55,916 bases of DNA from Planktothrix sp. FACHB-1365 (GTDB taxonomy: Bacteria > Cyanobacteriota > Cyanobacteriia > Cyanobacteriales > Microcoleaceae): contig NZ_JACJSC010000036.1 in the NCBI RefSeq assembly GCF_014697575.1, positions 1 through 55,916 on the forward strand. Reading direction: 5' to 3'. A program made the position numbers and the translations under genes. Positions 52,968 through 55,916 of this stretch are shown here, in pieces (the stretch's first letter is position 1; every line of letters starts with the position of its first letter). Below the pieces are notes generated by a model. The model was not told the origin of the DNA and made no database searches. It worked only from the letters and a program-made list of their open reading frames with translations.

Positions 52968-53469
52968 GACTTCGATTTTGACACAATCTGATAAGTGTCA
53001 CCATAAAGTCATTGTGCGTTATTTAATGGGAAAATATCAAATCGAGGTGAAGCTTAATCTTCAACCGTTAAGGGTGATCCCGATAATCTCCAGTATTTTA
53101 GGACATTATGGACTTGCAAACCTGGAAAAATGCTAAAATTAACAAAAACCCATGTATTATTTTTGAAGCATGAGTGTTTCCTAATCTGGCATTATGTCCC
53201 AGGGCTATTTCATGGGTCGGGTCAGAAACCGAGGGTACTAGCCATATTTGCTAACGTATCGCCAGCAAATAATATGAAATCCTGAAAATTATACTACAGA
53301 TAATCCCCTAAACCCCCTGTAGAGACGTTGCATGCAACGTCTCTACAGGGGGGAATTTGTAGCAAACATTTAGGGATTTCATATTACTATCTCTGTTTGC
53401 AACAGCAGTCTTTGCTAAACATTTTGTTTGACAAAGACTGCTATACGGATACTTTTTTGCTAACAGCTA
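52968..53469. other. Intergenic region between the helicase and RTX genes
   Basis: About 500 nt with no gene seen on either strand. It holds the 40-bp palindrome at 53313-53352 and probably the promoter of the minus-strand helicase gene near 52970-53050. I found no RNA gene. Confidence 0.55.
53313..53352. repeat. Perfect 40-bp palindrome (CCCCCTGTAGAGACGTTGCA arm)
   Basis: Exact palindrome centred on TGCA, with CTACAGATAATCCCCTAAA on the left. It is an inverted copy of 45741-45776 including about 20 nt of flank, so the repeated unit is about 60 nt and asymmetric. Confidence 0.9.
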
Positions 53470-55916
53470 TCAAGCGATAAATTCTGAGGAATTAATTAAG
53501 GTACTATCAAAACCCAACAGTTTAACAAGTTCCTCTCCCGTATTGGCAAGTTTAATGATTGTATTACCATTAACGGTTGTGATTTGCAACGCTTCAAGAA
53601 TTAATCCGCCTGTTAACTGAATCTGATCTTCGCCTAGAGTAAAATCATTAATGATATCTACTCCTGTATTCCCTGCAATATAAAAGCGATCGCGTCCTTT
53701 ACCTCCGATTAAAATATCATTTCCTACATCTCCAAATAGGTGATCATCTCCTTCTCCTCCCTCTAAGAAATCATCTCCTTGTCCACCATAAAGACTATCA
53801 TCTCCTAAATCTCCAAACAAGTTATCATTGTCTTGATTTCCAAATAGCAAATCATTATCTTTTCCACCATAGAGAAGATCTCCAGCAGCGCCGCCATGTG
53901 CTTCATCATCTCCTTGACCTAATGCAATGGTTTGGCCTAGTTTATCTCCAACAACAATATTTTTTCCGGCATCGCCCAAGAGTTGCATTTGCCCCCTTAA
54001 TAAAGCAACATTAATATTTTGGAGTTGAATAATATAATTAGGCAAATCCGTACTATCAATCAAGCTAATTTGTTGATTTCCGACTCCTGTTTGTTGTGAT
54101 AAAGCTACATTGGCTTGTATCAGAATGGGCTGACTACTCGGTAAATCCTCTGGCAATTGGGAGAAAGGAGCAACCATAGAGAAATCCCATTGGGTATTGG
54201 TATCAAACCGAGTTAAAATTTGTTGAGCCAATTGATTGAGTTCAGAAGATTCAGTTCCTAGCGTTTCTTGAAGATCTGTTTGTAAATTTTGCAAGGTGCG
54301 ATTATTTCCTGTCAAAGTTGCACCGCCAATCTTTTCAGGGACAGAAACTTCAAAGCTTTCTCGATTGAAATGTTCAAAGATTTCTTGATTGGTCGCGTTG
54401 GCGTTAATCGGTTGTTCAGAAATACTCAATTTCTGGGGAACTTCCAGAGGAAATACCATACCCCCATTGGAATTCAATACATAATAATGCTGAGAAAATG
54501 TATCGTCTCCTGGATCTAACAGGGGGATAGAATTAAGATTCTCAGATGCAAGGTCATCAACCAAGGATATCACATCATATTGAGGTGCGATTAAAGTTTC
54601 TTGATATTCCATGCCCTCACGTGGCTTCGGGAAAGTCAAGAAACGGAGATTGGCACCCTGATAAACAACAACCTCAGTTAACGAAATTAGAGTGTATCTT
54701 ACTCTGCTAAATTCTCTAGCTCGACGTAAAGGTAAACTGCCAGACCTTCCTAATCGACCTACCAAAGCAAATCTTTCAGCACTTAGTGCGTTCAATACTC
54801 GTATAACGCCAGATTGATTTCCTACGTTTGTTATTAGGTCTACAAAGGCGGAATTGTTGAATGCCGAAATATTCAACAAACCACTAAGCTTCATTTTAGA
54901 TACAAATGCTTCAAGTACCGCCCTGGGATCTCCCTGCAGTGCCAATGTTGCTTGAAACAGTGGTGTTGTCGCTAGTTGTCCTGGGGTAACCCCCAGGTCT
55001 TTAGCAATAGGGTTAAGATAGTCAGGGAGATTGTTGTCTGTTTCCTTAATGATGGCCGTCGGGGGAGTGGTATCACCAGAAGGTAATGGTGTTGGGGTAC
55101 GGGCTAAGGTTGGTGTGGGCGTTGGCGTCGGTTCTAACGTTGGTAAGGGTGTGGGCGTTGGAGCTATTGTCGGCGCTGGGGTACGGGCTAAGGTTGGTGT
55201 AGGTGCTGGAGTTGGTTCTAACGTCGGTGTAGGTGTTGGAGTTGGTTCTAACGTCGGTGTAGGCGTTGGAGTCGGTTCTAACGTCGGTGTGGGCGTTGGA
55301 GTTGGTTCTAACGTCGGCGCTGGAGTTGGAGTTGGTTCTAACGTCGGCGCTGGAGTTGGAGTTGGTTCTAACGTCGGCGCTGGAGTCGGTGATATTGTCG
55401 GTGTAGGCGTTGGAGTCGGTTCTAACGTCGGTGTGGGCGTTGGAGTTGGTTCTAACGTCGGTGTGGGTGTTGGAGTTGGTTCTAACGTCGGTGTGGGTGT
55501 TGGAGTTGGTTCTAACGTCGGTGTGGGCGTTGGAGTCGGTTCTAACGTCGGTGTTGGGGTCGGTGATATTGTCGGTGTAGGCGTTGGAGTCGGTTCTAAC
55601 GTCGGTGTTGGGGTTGGTGTTGGGCTAGGTGTTATCGTCGGTGTGGGTGTTGGGGTTGGTGATATTGTCGGTGTAGGCGTTGGAGTCGGTTCTAACGTCG
55701 GTGTGGGCGTTGGGGTCGGTGATATTGTCGGTGTGGGCGTTGGAGTTGGTGATATTGTCGGTGTTGGAGTCGGTGTTGGCGTTATGACCTCAACAGTATA
55801 AGTTTCACCTGTATTAAAGGCTGTGGTTAACGAGTTTCCAGCAATATCTTTAATGGTTGGAGTTGCTGAGGTATCGAGTCGTAATGTTCCGTTTCCACTA
55901 ATATTATTGACGGTAA
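53470..55916 (-). CDS. Large RTX-type surface protein, 3' part (5' end beyond the window)
   Basis: The frame is open from the window edge to the stop at 53470, giving over 815 residues; a TTG at 54945 is internal and not the start. From the N-terminal side come a bacterial Ig-like strand region ([20 protein letters not shown] then [20 protein letters not shown]), a Pro-Thr-rich linker of about 230 residues ([19 protein letters not shown] type, 55082-55790), a domain of unassigned type, possibly fasciclin-like ([14 protein letters not shown] and [18 protein letters not shown]), and calcium-binding nonapeptide repeats (about 53640-53930: [20 protein letters not shown] then [14 protein letters not shown]). 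The end is the usual [16 protein letters not shown] repeats bind Ca after export by a type I system. It is probably a cell-surface adhesin or sheath protein. Confidence 0.85.
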   Translation of the reverse strand, partial: TVNNISGNGTLRLDTSATPTIKDIAGNSLTTAFNTGETYTVEVITPTPTPTPTISPTPTPTPTISPTPTPTPTLEPTPTPTPTISPTPTPTPTITPSPTPTPTPTLEPTPTPTPTISPTPTPTLEPTPTPTPTLEPTPTPTPTLEPTPTPTPTLEPTPTPTPTLEPTPTPTPTISPTPAPTLEPTPTPAPTLEPTPTPAPTLEPTPTPTPTLEPTPTPTPTLEPTPTPTPTLEPTPAPTPTLARTPAPTIAPTPTPLPTLEPTPTPTPTLARTPTPLPSGDTTPPTAIIKETDNNLPDYLNPIAKDLGVTPGQLATTPLFQATLALQGDPRAVLEAFVSKMKLSGLLNISAFNNSAFVDLITNVGNQSGVIRVLNALSAERFALVGRLGRSGSLPLRRAREFSRVRYTLISLTEVVVYQGANLRFLTFPKPREGMEYQETLIAPQYDVISLVDDLASENLNSIPLLDPGDDTFSQHYYVLNSNGGMVFPLEVPQKLSISEQPINANATNQEIFEHFNRESFEVSVPEKIGGATLTGNNRTLQNLQTDLQETLGTESSELNQLAQQILTRFDTNTQWDFSMVAPFSQLPEDLPSSQPILIQANVALSQQTGVGNQQISLIDSTDLPNYIIQLQNINVALLRGQMQLLGDAGKNIVVGDKLGQTIALGQGDDEAHGGAAGDLLYGGKDNDLLFGNQDNDNLFGDLGDDSLYGGQGDDFLEGGEGDDHLFGDVGNDILIGGKGRDRFYIAGNTGVDIINDFTLGEDQIQLTGGLILEALQITTVNGNTIIKLANTGEELVKLLGFDSTLINSSEFIA
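55082..55790 (-). repeat. Pro-Thr linker repeats in the RTX gene
   Basis: About 14 copies of a GTTCTAACGTC word (Thr-Leu-Glu-Pro on the minus strand) and five or more GATATTGTCGG words (Thr-Ile-Ser-Pro) are set at 24-48 nt spacing in a (ProThr)n frame. The repeat gives an open reading frame on the plus strand too, which is an artefact. Unit number is likely to vary between strains. Confidence 0.9.

Noticed and set aside
55031-55801. 256-codon plus-strand ORF made of VGVGVGSN repeats
   Set aside because: It is the antisense of the Pro-Thr linker of the minus-strand RTX gene, has no start signal or recognisable domain, and the minus frame is open across it with sensible domains on both sides.

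Overview
The window is cyanobacterial. It carries HIP1-type GCGATCGC octamers, the str-operon order rpsL-rpsG-fusA-tuf-rpsJ, a plant-like ferredoxin glutamate synthase, the opcA-zwf-tal-fbp gene set, heptamer tandem repeats, and many dispersed palindromes of the kind found in filamentous Oscillatoriales. AT-rich coding sequence and abundant GAAACCGGGTTTC repeats suggest a Planktothrix/Oscillatoria-like genome, but the genus cannot be proven from the sequence alone. No tRNA, rRNA or CRISPR array was seen.

Layout. (1) 0.2-8.8 kb: an accessory island between a LON-domain gene and rpsJ, dominated by a diversity-generating retroelement (DGR). Its parts are a 943-aa target protein (coiled coil, TPR, formylglycine-generating-enzyme-like C-type lectin domain) with a 3' variable repeat, an Avd accessory gene, a DGR-type reverse transcriptase, a template repeat just after the RT stop, and a probable structured RNA. 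All 15 TR/VR substitutions fall on template adenines. The TR lacks 4 nt that the VR has, so this element may recently have been crippled. Toxin-antitoxin genes, HicB fragments and an avd fragment are scattered through it. (2) 8.8-13.7 kb: the str operon, minus strand. (3) 14-18.4 kb: an IscA-like protein, a cupin, a phosphodiester glycosidase-like exported protein, and a TnpB gene whose catalytic glutamate is replaced by a small palindromic insertion. (4) 18.6-23.2 kb: ferredoxin-dependent glutamate synthase. (5) 23.4-31.7 kb: a second accessory zone with a DUF4238 chimera, three toxin-antitoxin pairs, a four-unit 86-bp repeat array, a Ser/Thr kinase-WD40 protein, an Rpn/DUF4351 nuclease-like protein and a 91-bp MITE with a perfect target duplication. 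(6) 31.9-38.2 kb: a hybrid histidine kinase, then opcA, zwf and tal (oxidative pentose phosphate pathway). (7) 38.7-45.6 kb: a four-gene minus-strand cluster (vWA membrane protein, tubulin/FtsZ-like GTPase, MotA/ZorA-like and MotB/ZorB-like proteins) lying between tal and fbp. (8) 45.8-55.9 kb: fbp, a fatty acid desaturase, a rhodanese, a 1441-aa UvrD-like helicase, and the 3' part of a large RTX surface protein with a Pro-Thr linker that runs off the window.

How the parts connect. The DGR genes make one machine: RT and Avd copy the TR-containing RNA with adenine errors and write the cDNA into the target gene's VR. fbp, tal, zwf and opcA are linked carbon-metabolism genes. The vWA/tubulin/MotAB-like cluster looks like one membrane-anchored machine with a predicted ion-driven motor and a cytoskeletal GTPase. 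Its function is not known to me, and it is the best candidate for an undescribed system apart from the DGR.
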